Notes: generated by a model not told the origin, from the letters alone. A DNA stretch of 36,526 nucleotides from Catellatospora tritici (GCF_019083965.1 NZ_JAHRCY010000043.1:1-36526); one strand, 5' to 3'; positions 15,523 through 22,947 are shown, counted from the stretch's first letter. Made by a program: numbers and translations.

Positions 15523-18500
15523 GTGCGCATGGGTTGGTGGGCGCGCGGAGTGACTGCAGTCGCCGGATTGTTGTGGGCGGTGGTGGTCGGTGCGCTACTG
15601 GCCCCGATCAACGGTGCGTTCGGTGATCTGAACAAGTGGCGCTGGTGGCTGCTCGGTGCGGCGGCCGTGGCGTCGGCTGGCATACCCGTGGCCGAGGTTA
15701 TGGAGAGGCGGCGTTCTCTGCGCGGACGGTCTGACCGTTGGCATGTGGAGAAGCCCGATCCGCGCAGTATCCAGCGGGCTGACCTGGTGGTGGAACTGGT
15801 GCGGCTGCTGACGGCAGACGGGGCCGGCACGGTGGGTGTGACGACGGGGTTGTTCGGGGCGGGCGGGTTCGGAAAGACCACCTTAGCCAGGCAGGTGTGC
15901 CAGCTGAAGCCGGTGCGTAAGCGGTTCAGGGCGGCGGTGTGGGTCACGGTCGGGGAGGAGCCGACGGAGGCGTACCTGCTGTCGCAGGTCGGCGTGGTGG
16001 TCGAGGCGTTGTCCGGGCAGCCTTTGAGGGCCACGGATCTGCGGCAGGCGGGGATCGAGCTGGGCCGACTGCTCGACGAGTATCCGAGGACGCTGCTGGT
16101 CGTCGATGACGTATGGGACGCGGCGCACCTGCGGCCGTTCCTGCAGGGCGGGCTGGGGTGCACCCGGTTGGTGACGACCCGGCGTAAGGGTGTGCTCCCC
16201 GACGGGTCACAGAACCGGTCGGTGAGGGTCGACGAGTTCGACGATGCGCAGGCCCGGATGGTGTTGACGGCTGATCTGCCGCCGCTGGGGCAGCGGGGCT
16301 GGGAGCGCCTGGTGGAGTTGACGGGGCGGTGGCCGCTGCTGGTGCGGTTGGCCAACCGGCAGTTGGTGACCACGGTCGACGGCGGTGCCACGATCGAGGC
16401 GGCGGTGACGCGCCTGGTCGCCTGGTTGGAGGAGAAAGGCCCGGCGAGCCTGGACTTGGCCAACAGGACCGACCGGGATCAGGCCGCAGCGGCGTGTATC
16501 GGGGCCAGTGTCAATGTCCTGGACGAGCAGGAACGTCGGCGGTTCGCGGAGTTGGCGGTGTTCGGTGAGGACGTGCGCGTCCCGCACGAGGTGTTGCAGC
16601 TGATGTGGGCGCGTACCGGAGGGCTGAGCGCGATCGAGGTGGGACTGCTATGTGAGCGGCTGGACGGATTGTCGCTGCTGGCAGACTTCCGCCGCGATGA
16701 CCTGAGCCTGCGGTTGCACGATGTGATCCGCGCCTACCTACGGTCCCTGGACACCGCAGCGGTCAAGACGGCCAACGCGACGCTCATCGATGCGGGCCGA
16801 CCGTTGACGGGCACCGTTGCCGGGGCGGCGCGGACCGAGTGGTGGCGGCTGCCGGACCAGGCTGGCTACTGGTGGAGCCACCTGTGCGAGCATCTGGCCG
16901 AGGCGAGGGCTGATGACGAACTAGCCGCATTGGTGTGTGATCTGCGGTGGGTGGAGACGCGCCTGACGCGTTCCGGCCCGCTGGCGGTTGATGCCGATCT
17001 GGCCCTGGCCGATGACGCCGTAGCGCGCGTGTTGCGTCGTGCGATTCGGCAGAACGCACACCTGCTGTTGGGTATCACCCCGGCACATAGCCTGGCCGAC
17101 AACCTGGCCGCCCGATTGCAGGACGTCCCTGAGTTGCAAACTGCCGTGCGGGAGTACCGGACTACCCTGCCCCCCGCGATGCGGTTTGTCCCTCACTGGC
17201 CGCTACCTGACCAGCCGCATTCAGCCCTGAGACATGCGTTAACCGGCCATGTCAATTCGGTGGAATCGTGTGCGGTGTCGCCTGACGGCCGGTTTATCGT
17301 CACGGGCAGCTGGGACGGGACGGCGCGGGTGTGGAATGCTGCCGATGGCCAGCCACGGCACATACTGACCGGCCACAACGGCCGAGTGGGGACGTGTGCG
17401 GTGTCGCCTGATGGCCGGTTTATTGTCACGGCCAGCGACGATGGGTCGGCGCGGGTGTGGGACGCGGCTGCTGGTCAGCTGCTACGCGAGCTACTCGGTC
17501 ACACCGACAGCGTGGTGTCGTGTGCGGTGTCGCCTGATGGCCGGTTTATTGTCACGGCCAGCGACGATGGGTCGGCGCGGGTGTGGGACGCGGCTGCTGG
17601 TCAGCTGCTACGCGAGCTACTCGGTCACACCGACAGCGTGGTGTCGTGTGCGGTGTCGCCTGATGGCCGGTTTATTGTCACGGCCAGCGACGATGGGTCG
17701 GCGCGGGTGTGGGACGCGGCTGCTGGTCAGCTGCTACGCGAGCTACTCGGTCACACCGACAGCGTGGTGTCGTGTGCGGTGTCGCCTGATGGCCGGTTTA
17801 TTGTCACGGCCAGCAATGATAGGTCGGCGCGGGTGTGGGACGCGGCTGCTGGTCAGCTGCTACACGAGCTACTCGGCCATACCGGCAAAGTGGTGTCGTG
17901 TGCGGTGTCGCCTGATGGCCGGTTTATCGTCACGGCCAGCTGGGACGATTCGGCGCGGGTGTGGGACGTCGCCAACGGCCGGCTGCTACATGAACTACTC
18001 GGCCACACCGACAGCGTGGTGTCGTGTGCGGTGTCGCCTGATGGCCGGTTTATCGTCACGACCAGCTGGGACGGGTCGGTGCGAGTGTGGGATGCCAGCG
18101 ACGGCCAGCCGCTGCAGGTACTGACTGGTCACGCCGGCTGGGTGATGTCGTGTGCGGTGTCGCCTGATGGCCGGTTCATCGTCACGACCAGCGACGACGA
18201 TTCGGCACGGGTGTGGAAGACCGTCGTTGATAGAAGCCAGCGGCACGAGATGACCGGACACGCCGACATGGTGGTGTCGTGCGCGGTGTCCCAGGATGGC
18301 CGGTTCATCGTCACGACCAGCGCCGTCAAGTCGGCGCGGGTGTGGGACGTGGCCGATGGCCAGCTGCGGCATACGCTGCTTGGCCATACCGGCAACGTGG
18401 TGTCGTGTGCGGTGTCGCCTGATGGCCGGTTTATCGTCACGACCAGCTGGGACGGGTCGGCGCGGGTGTGGGATGCCAGCGACGGCCAGTCGCTGCAGGT

Positions 18501-19314
18501 ACTGACTGGTCACGCTAGCTGGGTGGTGTCGTGTGCGGTGTCGCATGACGGCCGGTTTATCGTCACGGCTGGCTGGGACGATTCGGTGCGGGTGTGGGAC
18601 GCGGCTGATGGCCAGCTGCTACACGAGCTGCTCGGCCACACCGACAAAGTGGTGTCGTGTGCGGTGTCGCCTGACAGCCGGTTTATCGTCACGACCAGCG
18701 ACGATAGGTCGGCGCGGGTGTGGGACGCGGCTGCTGGTCAGCTGCTACACGAGCTACTCGGCCACACCGACAAAGTGGTGTCGTGTGCGGTATCGCCTGA
18801 CAGCCGGTTTATCGTCACGGCCAGCTGGGACGATTCGGCGCGGGTGTGGGACGCCGCCAACGGCCGGCTGCTACACGAGCTACTCGGCCACACCGACAAA
18901 GTGGTGTCGTGTGCGGTATCGCCTGACGACCGGTTTATCGTCACGACCAGCTGGGACGATTCGGCGCGGGTGTGGGACGCCGCCAACGGCCGGCTGCTAC
19001 ATGAACTACTCGGCCACACCGACAGCGTGGTGTCGTGTGCGGTGTCGCCTGACAGCCGGTTTATCGTCACGACCAGCGTCGACAAGTCGGGGCGGCTCTG
19101 GGACTCAGAAGCCGGACGAGCAATTGCCACGATACGTGCCAACGGAACACTTGTTACAGGCACTTACATGCGTGGCGAACCCCTGCTATGCCTCGCTGGC
19201 CCGAGCGGGGTCTACGTTCTCAAACTTGAAGGCCCACCCATAACTTCGGCGCCAGGTAGCGCTACCGTGCCGCCTGCATTAACTCCTACCTCCCACGGTA
19301 GCCGCTTGCGGTAA
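15523..19314 (+). CDS. STAND NTPase: 2-TM N terminus, NB-ARC, 15 WD40 repeats
   Basis: This 1263-aa signal-transducing NTPase resembles NLR-like sensors. Two hydrophobic helices (about 11-28 and 41-58) sit where an effector domain would be. NB-ARC follows: Walker A GAGGFGKTT (112-120), Walker B LLVVDDVW (191-198), sensor CTRLVTTR (213-220), a GLPL-like GRWPLLVRL (268-276) and an MHD-like LHDV (398-401). A helical region (about 410-565) leads to 15 WD40 repeats (576-1206), mostly 42 residues with core CAVSPDGRFIVT, then a tail ending in a short Pro/Ser/Thr-rich stretch. GTG at 15523 has GGAGGG 6 nt upstream. Being the only cargo of a tRNA-integrated element favours a role in phage defence or conflict (inference): ligand binding to the propeller would release NB-ARC oligomerisation and alter the membrane. 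A non-defence signalling role is possible. Confidence 0.9.
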   Translation: MRMGWWARGVTAVAGLLWAVVVGALLAPINGAFGDLNKWRWWLLGAAAVASAGIPVAEVMERRRSLRGRSDRWHVEKPDPRSIQRADLVVELVRLLTADGAGTVGVTTGLFGAGGFGKTTLARQVCQLKPVRKRFRAAVWVTVGEEPTEAYLLSQVGVVVEALSGQPLRATDLRQAGIELGRLLDEYPRTLLVVDDVWDAAHLRPFLQGGLGCTRLVTTRRKGVLPDGSQNRSVRVDEFDDAQARMVLTADLPPLGQRGWERLVELTGRWPLLVRLANRQLVTTVDGGATIEAAVTRLVAWLEEKGPASLDLANRTDRDQAAAACIGASVNVLDEQERRRFAELAVFGEDVRVPHEVLQLMWARTGGLSAIEVGLLCERLDGLSLLADFRRDDLSLRLHDVIRAYLRSLDTAAVKTANATLIDAGRPLTGTVAGAARTEWWRLPDQAGYWWSHLCEHLAEARADDELAALVCDLRWVETRLTRSGPLAVDADLALADDAVARVLRRAIRQNAHLLLGITPAHSLADNLAARLQDVPELQTAVREYRTTLPPAMRFVPHWPLPDQPHSALRHALTGHVNSVESCAVSPDGRFIVTGSWDGTARVWNAADGQPRHILTGHNGRVGTCAVSPDGRFIVTASDDGSARVWDAAAGQLLRELLGHTDSVVSCAVSPDGRFIVTASDDGSARVWDAAAGQLLRELLGHTDSVVSCAVSPDGRFIVTASDDGSARVWDAAAGQLLRELLGHTDSVVSCAVSPDGRFIVTASNDRSARVWDAAAGQLLHELLGHTGKVVSCAVSPDGRFIVTASWDDSARVWDVANGRLLHELLGHTDSVVSCAVSPDGRFIVTTSWDGSVRVWDASDGQPLQVLTGHAGWVMSCAVSPDGRFIVTTSDDDSARVWKTVVDRSQRHEMTGHADMVVSCAVSQDGRFIVTTSAVKSARVWDVADGQLRHTLLGHTGNVVSCAVSPDGRFIVTTSWDGSARVWDASDGQSLQVLTGHASWVVSCAVSHDGRFIVTAGWDDSVRVWDAADGQLLHELLGHTDKVVSCAVSPDSRFIVTTSDDRSARVWDAAAGQLLHELLGHTDKVVSCAVSPDSRFIVTASWDDSARVWDAANGRLLHELLGHTDKVVSCAVSPDDRFIVTTSWDDSARVWDAANGRLLHELLGHTDSVVSCAVSPDSRFIVTTSVDKSGRLWDSEAGRAIATIRANGTLVTGTYMRGEPLLCLAGPSGVYVLKLEGPPITSAPGSATVPPALTPTSHGSRLR
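17248..19140 (+). repeat. 15 tandem 126-bp WD40-coding repeats
   Basis: Fifteen in-frame units (126 bp, the eighth 129 bp) encode blades beginning at a GH dipeptide. Three successive periods, 17401-17526, 17527-17652 and 17653-17778, are identical at every base, and the fourth matches for its first 36 bp. Other units share blocks. Silent sites are therefore being homogenised, which indicates recent duplication or gene conversion rather than conserved protein alone. Differences cluster after FIVT (WDG, DDG, NDR, WDD, AVK, VDK) and around the GH (TDS, TGK, AGW, ADM, TDK). Confidence 0.95.
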
Positions 19315-19354
19315 AGGTCGATCGATGCGTCCGCATGCGTCTGAGGGCGTCGGG

Positions 19355-19375
19355 TCGTGCCCGTTCGTGCCCGAT
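19355..19375. other. Candidate integrase arm-type sites, right
   Basis: Two direct copies of CGTGCCCG, 1 nt apart, match 13763-13784 except for one missing base, 107 bp inside the right att core. The rest of 19315-19481 shows no gene. Confidence 0.5.
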
Positions 19376-19481
19376 GCGGCGGTCAGCGAGGGTCAACGCC
19401 GGACGGCGATGAGACTTTGGGACCGTGCGCGAACAGCACCGATGGCTTGTGGGAGATCCGGTGCCCGGCGGTGATCGATAA

Positions 19482-19525
19482 TTCCTAAACCGCAGGTCGC
19501 AGGTTCGATTCCTGCCGGGGGCACC
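19482..19525 (+). repeat. attR core: second copy of tRNA-Arg 3' half
   Basis: It is identical over 44 bp to 13673-13716. The preceding bases do not continue the tRNA, so this is not a functional gene. It marks the right boundary of the integrase-STAND element and the left boundary of the next unit. Confidence 0.92.
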
Positions 19526-19565
19526 TTTTATGCCATATTCGGCTAATGTCCGAATTTATCGATGG

Positions 19566-19594
19566 ACTCTCGCAGGTCACTGACCTGCGAGAGT
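19566..19594 (+). terminator. Rho-independent terminator past the STAND element
   Basis: A perfect 14-bp stem (19566-19579 with 19581-19594) around a single centre base is followed by TTTAGTTT. It would stop transcripts leaving the STAND gene. Its core GCAGGTCA-N-TGACCTGC recurs in the palindrome at 28694-28720. Confidence 0.75.
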
Positions 19595-19729
19595 TTTAGT
19601 TTGCCACGGTATCGATCGCAGGCGGCTGGGGAGCAGGTTGGCGCTCTGGGTTCGGGCGCAAAGGTCCAGATCGTCGCCCGTTTGAGCGAGCAGAATATCG
19701 CTGATGCCCAAATCGTGGTGAAGTCAGAC

Positions 19730-19921
19730 ATGGGCAGGAACCACGAGCTGGAGTTCGATTACGACATCGTCGTCGTGGCCGGTGAACGCGGCCGGCAGTT
19801 GGCAGCAGCCCAAGCAGAATCCATCCTGGAGATCCTGGAGCCGTTTGGTCCTCCCGCAGAACCGTCAGATCGACCCGGTCCGGAACCAGACGAGACCTCC
19901 AGCCGGGCCGAGCTGATGTGA
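19730..19921 (+). CDS. Small LEFDY-type protein, left-end gene of the cassette
   Basis: The 63-aa reading begins MGRNHELEFDYDIVVVAGER and continues GRQLAAAQAESILEILE before an acidic, Pro-rich tail. The frame is open from 19562, so a longer 119-aa form is possible; the ATG at 19730 has only a weak GTGAAG before it. A degraded paralogue lies at 22512-22661 at the same place in the next unit, with strong matches in LEFDY, GRQLAAAQ and ESILE. The duplication supports a real protein here. Its function is unknown to me. It sits where a cassette-end gene would, so a link to mobility is possible but unproven. Confidence 0.5.
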   Translation: MGRNHELEFDYDIVVVAGERGRQLAAAQAESILEILEPFGPPAEPSDRPGPEPDETSSRAELM

Positions 19922-19964
19922 TCGTCGGCGACCGCCGAGGCCAACCTGTTAGCCTCCCGGGTCG

Positions 19965-20438
19965 ATGAGACGACGTATCGGTGACCGGACCACCTTTGCC
20001 ATAGAGATCGGCATGGCCTTATCCGCTGACCTTCGCATCGTTGACGTGTGGGCTGCCGGTAAACGGCTGACGGCCGATGACAACGTCGCCTACGTACCCT
20101 CCCTGTGCCACTACCTGCGCCGGGCCGCAGCGCGGGTATGCCAGCGCGAGATTCGGCCGTGTCCCTTCCCTGAGTACTCCCCGGAGGAGATCTTCCGCCA
20201 ACTTGAGGCCGATGAGACAGGCTTCCGTGAGCATTACTGGTTCATGCGATGGAGCGAGACGCTCGACAACGTGTCGAGCTACGCGTACCTCGACGATGAT
20301 CTGGTGATCATTTTCGCGTTCTGGCGGGACGAACACCCAGTTCCCGAAGGCGGGGGCAAGGTTCTCGTTGCCAAGATCCCGCCAGAACAGTTCGCCACCA
20401 TCGTGCTAACGGCAGCTGACCTGCTGAACCCCCAGTAG
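19965..20438 (+). CDS. Hypothetical protein, weakly Imm42-like
   Basis: The 157-aa protein is soluble, has no signal peptide and begins MRRRIGDRTTFAIEIGMALS. The opening IGD-x-x-x-FAIE segment, the later VDVWAAGKRLTADDN and the overall length recall Imm42-type immunity proteins of polymorphic-toxin systems. The resemblance is by eye and weak. No toxin gene is near it, so it could be an orphan immunity gene carried as cargo, or an unrelated family. The ATG at 19965 lacks a clear ribosome-binding site, so the start is uncertain; ATG 20012 is an alternative but would lose the FAIE segment. It ends 70 bp before the toxin-antitoxin module on the same strand. Confidence 0.65.
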   Translation: MRRRIGDRTTFAIEIGMALSADLRIVDVWAAGKRLTADDNVAYVPSLCHYLRRAAARVCQREIRPCPFPEYSPEEIFRQLEADETGFREHYWFMRWSETLDNVSSYAYLDDDLVIIFAFWRDEHPVPEGGGKVLVAKIPPEQFATIVLTAADLLNPQ

Positions 20439-20475
20439 CACCGCCCGGACCAGGGCCTACAGCTCGCCGACACTG

Positions 20476-20503
20476 GACGATATACCGATGATGGTATATC
20501 GTC
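20476..20503. promoter_or_regulatory. Operator-like inverted repeat of the toxin-antitoxin operon
   Basis: An 11-bp perfect inverted repeat (20476-20486 and 20493-20503, core ATATACC/GGTATAT, 6-bp centre) lies 5 bp before the toxin start. AT-rich palindromes in this place are typical binding sites for Xre-type antitoxins that autoregulate. Confidence 0.65.
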
Positions 20504-20508
20504 GGTGA

Positions 20509-20883
20509 GTGCTGGATCGCTACGTGGTCGAGTTGGAACCAGAGGTTCGTGAGTGGCTGGACACGCTTTCGCTGAAGGACTACGCGAAAGTCGAGGCGAT
20601 GGCCGACATCCTCGCCGATCAAGCCGAGACCCTCGGGGAGCCGTACTCGCGGCACCTGTCGGGCAAGACTCGCGAGCTGCGGTTCTACCTCGAACGCAAG
20701 GCGATACGCATCAGCTACTGGCTTGCCCCAGGCAGGCGGGTGGTGCTCCTGACAGTGTTCCGGAAGACCCGGCAGGTCGAACGGGCCGAGGTCGACCGAG
20801 CGGTCGCCGCGCAGCAACTATGCGCCGCTGGTCATGGAGTGCACGCGCCGGCCGATCAAGTGTATGAGCGCAAGTGGCTGTGA
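20509..20883 (+). CDS. HigB/RelE-like toxin (phage-derived Gp49 family)
   Basis: The predicted 124-aa toxin is of the RelE/ParE superfamily, whose HigB members cleave mRNA on the ribosome. Characteristic segments are EVREWLDTLSLKDYAKVE, the basic GEPYSRHLSGKTRELRFYLERKAIRISYW core and the VVLLTVFRKTRQVERAEVDRA strand-helix, as in Gp49-like proteins. The C terminus is about 20 residues longer than usual (CAAGHGVHAPADQVYERKWL), perhaps from a shifted stop. The start is GTG at 20509, directly after the operator-like palindrome. Toxin before antitoxin is the HigBA order. The antitoxin ATG follows 21 bp after the stop, so they form one operon. It belongs to cassette unit 1 and could stabilise it. 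Confidence 0.85.
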   Translation: MLDRYVVELEPEVREWLDTLSLKDYAKVEAMADILADQAETLGEPYSRHLSGKTRELRFYLERKAIRISYWLAPGRRVVLLTVFRKTRQVERAEVDRAVAAQQLCAAGHGVHAPADQVYERKWL

Positions 20884-20904
20884 CATCGGGAGAGGAGACA
20901 TCAC

Positions 20905-21195
20905 ATGGCTACGCGACACGTGCGTTGGGAACGCACCGGAGCAGACGAGCACGCGGCCGCCTACGAGGAGGCTCGCGCGTCGCTGATGCTCGGTCAGATG
21001 GTGCATGACCGGCGAGTGGAGCTCGGTCTCACACAAGCCGAGCTGGCAGAGCGAGCGGGTATGACCCAGCCACAGCTGTCCCGGCTCGAGTCGGGCGGCG
21101 CGACACCCACTGTGCCGCTGCTCGCGCGGCTCGCTGCCGCGCTGAACGCTGACCTCGACATCGCTTTTCGGCCGCACAGCCCGGTCGCCGCCTGA
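20905..21195 (+). CDS. Xre-family antitoxin (HigA-like)
   Basis: This 96-aa DNA-binding protein is the likely partner of the toxin. Residues 1-30 (MATRHVRWERTGADEHAAAYEEARASLMLG) are a helical region expected to contact the toxin; residues 33-88 are a helix-turn-helix of Xre type, with RVELGLTQAELAERAGMTQ and the recognition helix PQLSRLESGGATPT followed by LLARLAAALNADLDI. GAGAGGAG sits 8 nt before the ATG, a much stronger site than that of the toxin, which fits antitoxin excess. It probably represses its own operon through the palindrome at 20476-20503. Confidence 0.88.
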   Translation: MATRHVRWERTGADEHAAAYEEARASLMLGQMVHDRRVELGLTQAELAERAGMTQPQLSRLESGGATPTVPLLARLAAALNADLDIAFRPHSPVAA

Positions 21196-21343
21196 CCACG
21201 GTCATGGGGCGAGGATCGAGCACAGGAGGCGGTGTGTTGTGCTCACGTCGGTGAAACACGAGCCGCCATGGACGATCGTTTGAGGAACCGACCTTCGTTG
21301 CGCGGTTCCTCTTGGACGTGCCGGAGAGCGTCGAGTCCCTGCG

Positions 21344-22087
21344 TCACGAGTCGAGCTGGACCCTGATCTGGGTCCCGAGTTCGCTGAAACCCAAAGCGCG
21401 GGCGACGCTGCGGGATTCCGGCACGCGGGCGCGCCACTGCGGGAGCATCCCGGCCGCGAGTGCGTGGGCGACGGCGGCGGACGCGGTGGCGCGGGCCAGT
21501 CCTCTGCCCCGGGCTGATGGTGCGGTGAGGACGCTGAGGTGAGCAGTGTTTCGGGGCCAGCTGATGTGGCCGGATGCTGCGATGACCGCATTGCTTTCAG
21601 TTGCTTCGCGGATGACGAAGACCGGGGAAGTGATCTCGTCGATTCCGGCCTCGTCGGTGTCGCGTCGGCCACATAGCCGTTCCAGGGCTCGGAGGTCTTC
21701 GTGGCCTGCAGGGAGTTCCTCGATGGTCTGGCCTGCGGCGAGGGCGGCGGAGTCCACGGGGCGGAAGTCGTCGGCGGTGAGGTAGGCGAGTGCCACCGGG
21801 CCGACGATGGCGGCCGGGGTGAGGGCTTGGGCCACTCCCTCGTCGCTGCGGAGTTGGGCGATCGACAGGTCGGCGAGGAGCTTACGGGCCTTTTCCGTGC
21901 TTTCGTCATCTGGGGCGGTGGCGATCGCCGCTTCGCCGAGAATGACGAGACCCATCCAGCCTGGTGGGCACATCTTCGAGGTGGGGGACGTGACGACAGT
22001 CAGGCCGGTGGACGGGAAGGCGACGATGGTCGAGGCGATGTCGGTCCACAGGTCGCGGGCTTGGGCGAGGAGGCTGGTGCGGGGCAT
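21344..22087 (-). CDS. GNAT-family acetyltransferase-like protein
   Basis: The 247-aa protein has a GNAT domain at its C terminus: SPVFVIREATESNAVIAASGHISW as the central strands, HLSVLTAPSARGRGLARATA with the acetyl-CoA loop (ARGRGLA), and PESRSVARALGFSELGTQIRVQL as the terminal strands. The N-terminal 100 residues are a separate alpha/beta region (LLAQARDLWTDIASTIVAF), as in two-domain GNAT proteins. The ATG at 22087 is chosen because the longer form to 22150 would add an unlikely HPRRSESHRSTQ tail. The substrate is unknown. It is the last gene of cassette unit 1, opposite in direction to the toxin-antitoxin pair. The bases between them (21196-21343) hold no gene. Confidence 0.78.
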   Translation of the reverse strand: MPRTSLLAQARDLWTDIASTIVAFPSTGLTVVTSPTSKMCPPGWMGLVILGEAAIATAPDDESTEKARKLLADLSIAQLRSDEGVAQALTPAAIVGPVALAYLTADDFRPVDSAALAAGQTIEELPAGHEDLRALERLCGRRDTDEAGIDEITSPVFVIREATESNAVIAASGHISWPRNTAHLSVLTAPSARGRGLARATASAAVAHALAAGMLPQWRARVPESRSVARALGFSELGTQIRVQLDS

Positions 22088-22243
22088 GGGGTGATCATGC
22101 CAGTTCTGACATTGGGTGGACCTGTGGCTTTCGCTGCGGCGAGGATGCACTGATTGGACATCGACGCTGCCGCACGGGCGCCATAACCCACCGGGTCGCG
22201 CCGAACATAGGAACCTCCGCGCAAGCCGTCAGCTCACCCCATG

Positions 22244-22312
22244 GGCAGGTCAGCCGCTACGGCTAGGCATCCGCTGTGGGAGCAGTTTTGGGATGCATCC
22301 CGCCGGGGGCAC
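22244..22312. repeat. Right-end repeat of cassette unit 1 with att-like scar
   Basis: GGCAGGTCAGCCGCTA (22244-22259), GGAGCAGTTTTGGGATG and a terminal CCGCCGGGGGCAC reappear in the same order at 24910-24978. The last 13 bp resemble the end of the tRNA-Arg gene, so this is a degenerate attachment scar. The stretch 22088-22243 before it has no gene. Confidence 0.7.
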
Positions 22313-22511
22313 TTTCTGTGCAACTAAGTGGCTAATGTCCATTTCATGGATCCGGCTAGCGCTTGTTTGACCTGCGAAAAGATCGACATCTGATGAGTTG
22401 ATCAGGGGAGCAGGTTGCCGTAACTGCTTGCTCGATCGGTAGCTACTGCGCGAGTTACGCCCCTAATGTTCTGACTCATGATGAGCTGAAGCGTGACCCC
22501 ACCACCCGTAG

Positions 22512-22661
22512 CTGGAGTTCGACTACGGGATCACCCTCGTCGACGGCGAACTCGGACGACAATTGGCAGCAGCCCAAGTGGAATCCATTCTGGAAGTTCT
22601 GGAGTGGTTCGGGCGCGCGCCAGAGCCTTCGGCGGAACCGAGGGCTACACCAGATAGTTAG
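22512..22661 (+). pseudogene. Decayed LEFDY-type gene
   Basis: The frame reads LEFDYGITLVDGELGRQLAA, then AQVESILEVLEWF and a Pro-rich tail to TAG at 22659-22661. It is clearly homologous to the gene at 19730-19921. An in-frame TAG lies directly before the first leucine codon and no start codon precedes the conserved part, so the 5' end has been lost, probably by a one-base deletion in what would be GTGAGCTGGAG. Confidence 0.7.
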
Positions 22662-22707
22662 AGCGAACGCTCGCCCACCACAGCCGATCTACGCGCTACT
22701 ACTGTGA

Positions 22708-22947
22708 AGAACGCCGCTTCCATCGTCCCCCGTTGGCGACGAATCGCATGCTGACGGTTCGACGCGTGGTCACTCAGTCGGATACTTCGAGGTCGACGAC
22801 GAGCGTTGGACCGTGCGACAGATCCAGCTGTTGGCGGAGCTTCTGTGCGTAACGACGCCGGCGGCCTTGGCTGACCGGCTTTTCAACAACCACCCAAGCC
22901 GCCCCTCCAACGGTCGCCTTCTGCGCGTGTATGAGATGTGCCAGTGA
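22708..22947 (+). pseudogene. C-terminal coding fragment coupled to the sigma-factor gene
   Basis: A frame without a normal start codon runs from 22708 to TGA at 22945-22947 and reads like real protein: GHSVGYFEVDDERWTVRQIQ, then LLAELLCVTTPAALADRLF and a basic end RLLRVYEMCQ. The TGA overlaps the sigma ATG (TGATG), as in coupled operon genes. A GTG at 22813 could start a 44-aa peptide. I think it is the 3' remnant of a gene that once preceded the sigma factor. I do not recognise its family. Confidence 0.45.

Larger units (their letters stand above)
13673..19525. mobile_element. Compact tRNA-integrated element carrying a STAND protein
   Basis: The element is bounded by the 44-bp direct repeats and is 5.85 kb long. 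It contains only a tyrosine integrase gene reading toward attL and one 3.8-kb gene for a membrane-STAND-WD40 protein. I see no replication, conjugation, excisionase or phage structural gene. Conserved CGTGCCCG direct repeats near both ends (13763-13784, 19355-19375) are candidate integrase arm sites. The exact identity of the two cores says this is the most recent insertion in the array. It could be an integrative element stripped to integrase plus cargo, or a satellite that relies on another element for excision. Confidence 0.88.
19526..22312. mobile_element. Integrase-less cassette unit 1 of the tRNA-Arg array
   Basis: This 2.8-kb unit runs from the attR core to an att-like scar (CCGCCGGGGGCAC, 22300-22312). 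Its left end shares landmarks in the same order with the next unit: GGCTAATGTCC (19541-19551), GACCTGCGA, GGGGAGCAGGTTG (19628-19640), then a small LEFDY gene. Its right end (22244-22312) is repeated at 24910-24978. The cargo is an Imm42-like protein, a toxin-antitoxin pair and a GNAT protein. It has no recombinase of its own. Confidence 0.65.

Noticed and set aside
17396..18124. A repetitive plus-strand frame of CRLMAGLLSRPA units
   Set aside because: It is the shifted reading of the WD40 repeats and arises only because the DNA repeat is in phase.
17248..19140. Regular repeats suggesting CRISPR or a tandem non-coding array
   Set aside because: The 126-bp period is in frame with WD40 blades; there are no short repeats with unique spacers.
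13642..19525. A prophage or conjugative element at the tRNA
   Set aside because: There are no phage structural, terminase, replication, FtsK-like transfer or relaxase genes between the att repeats.
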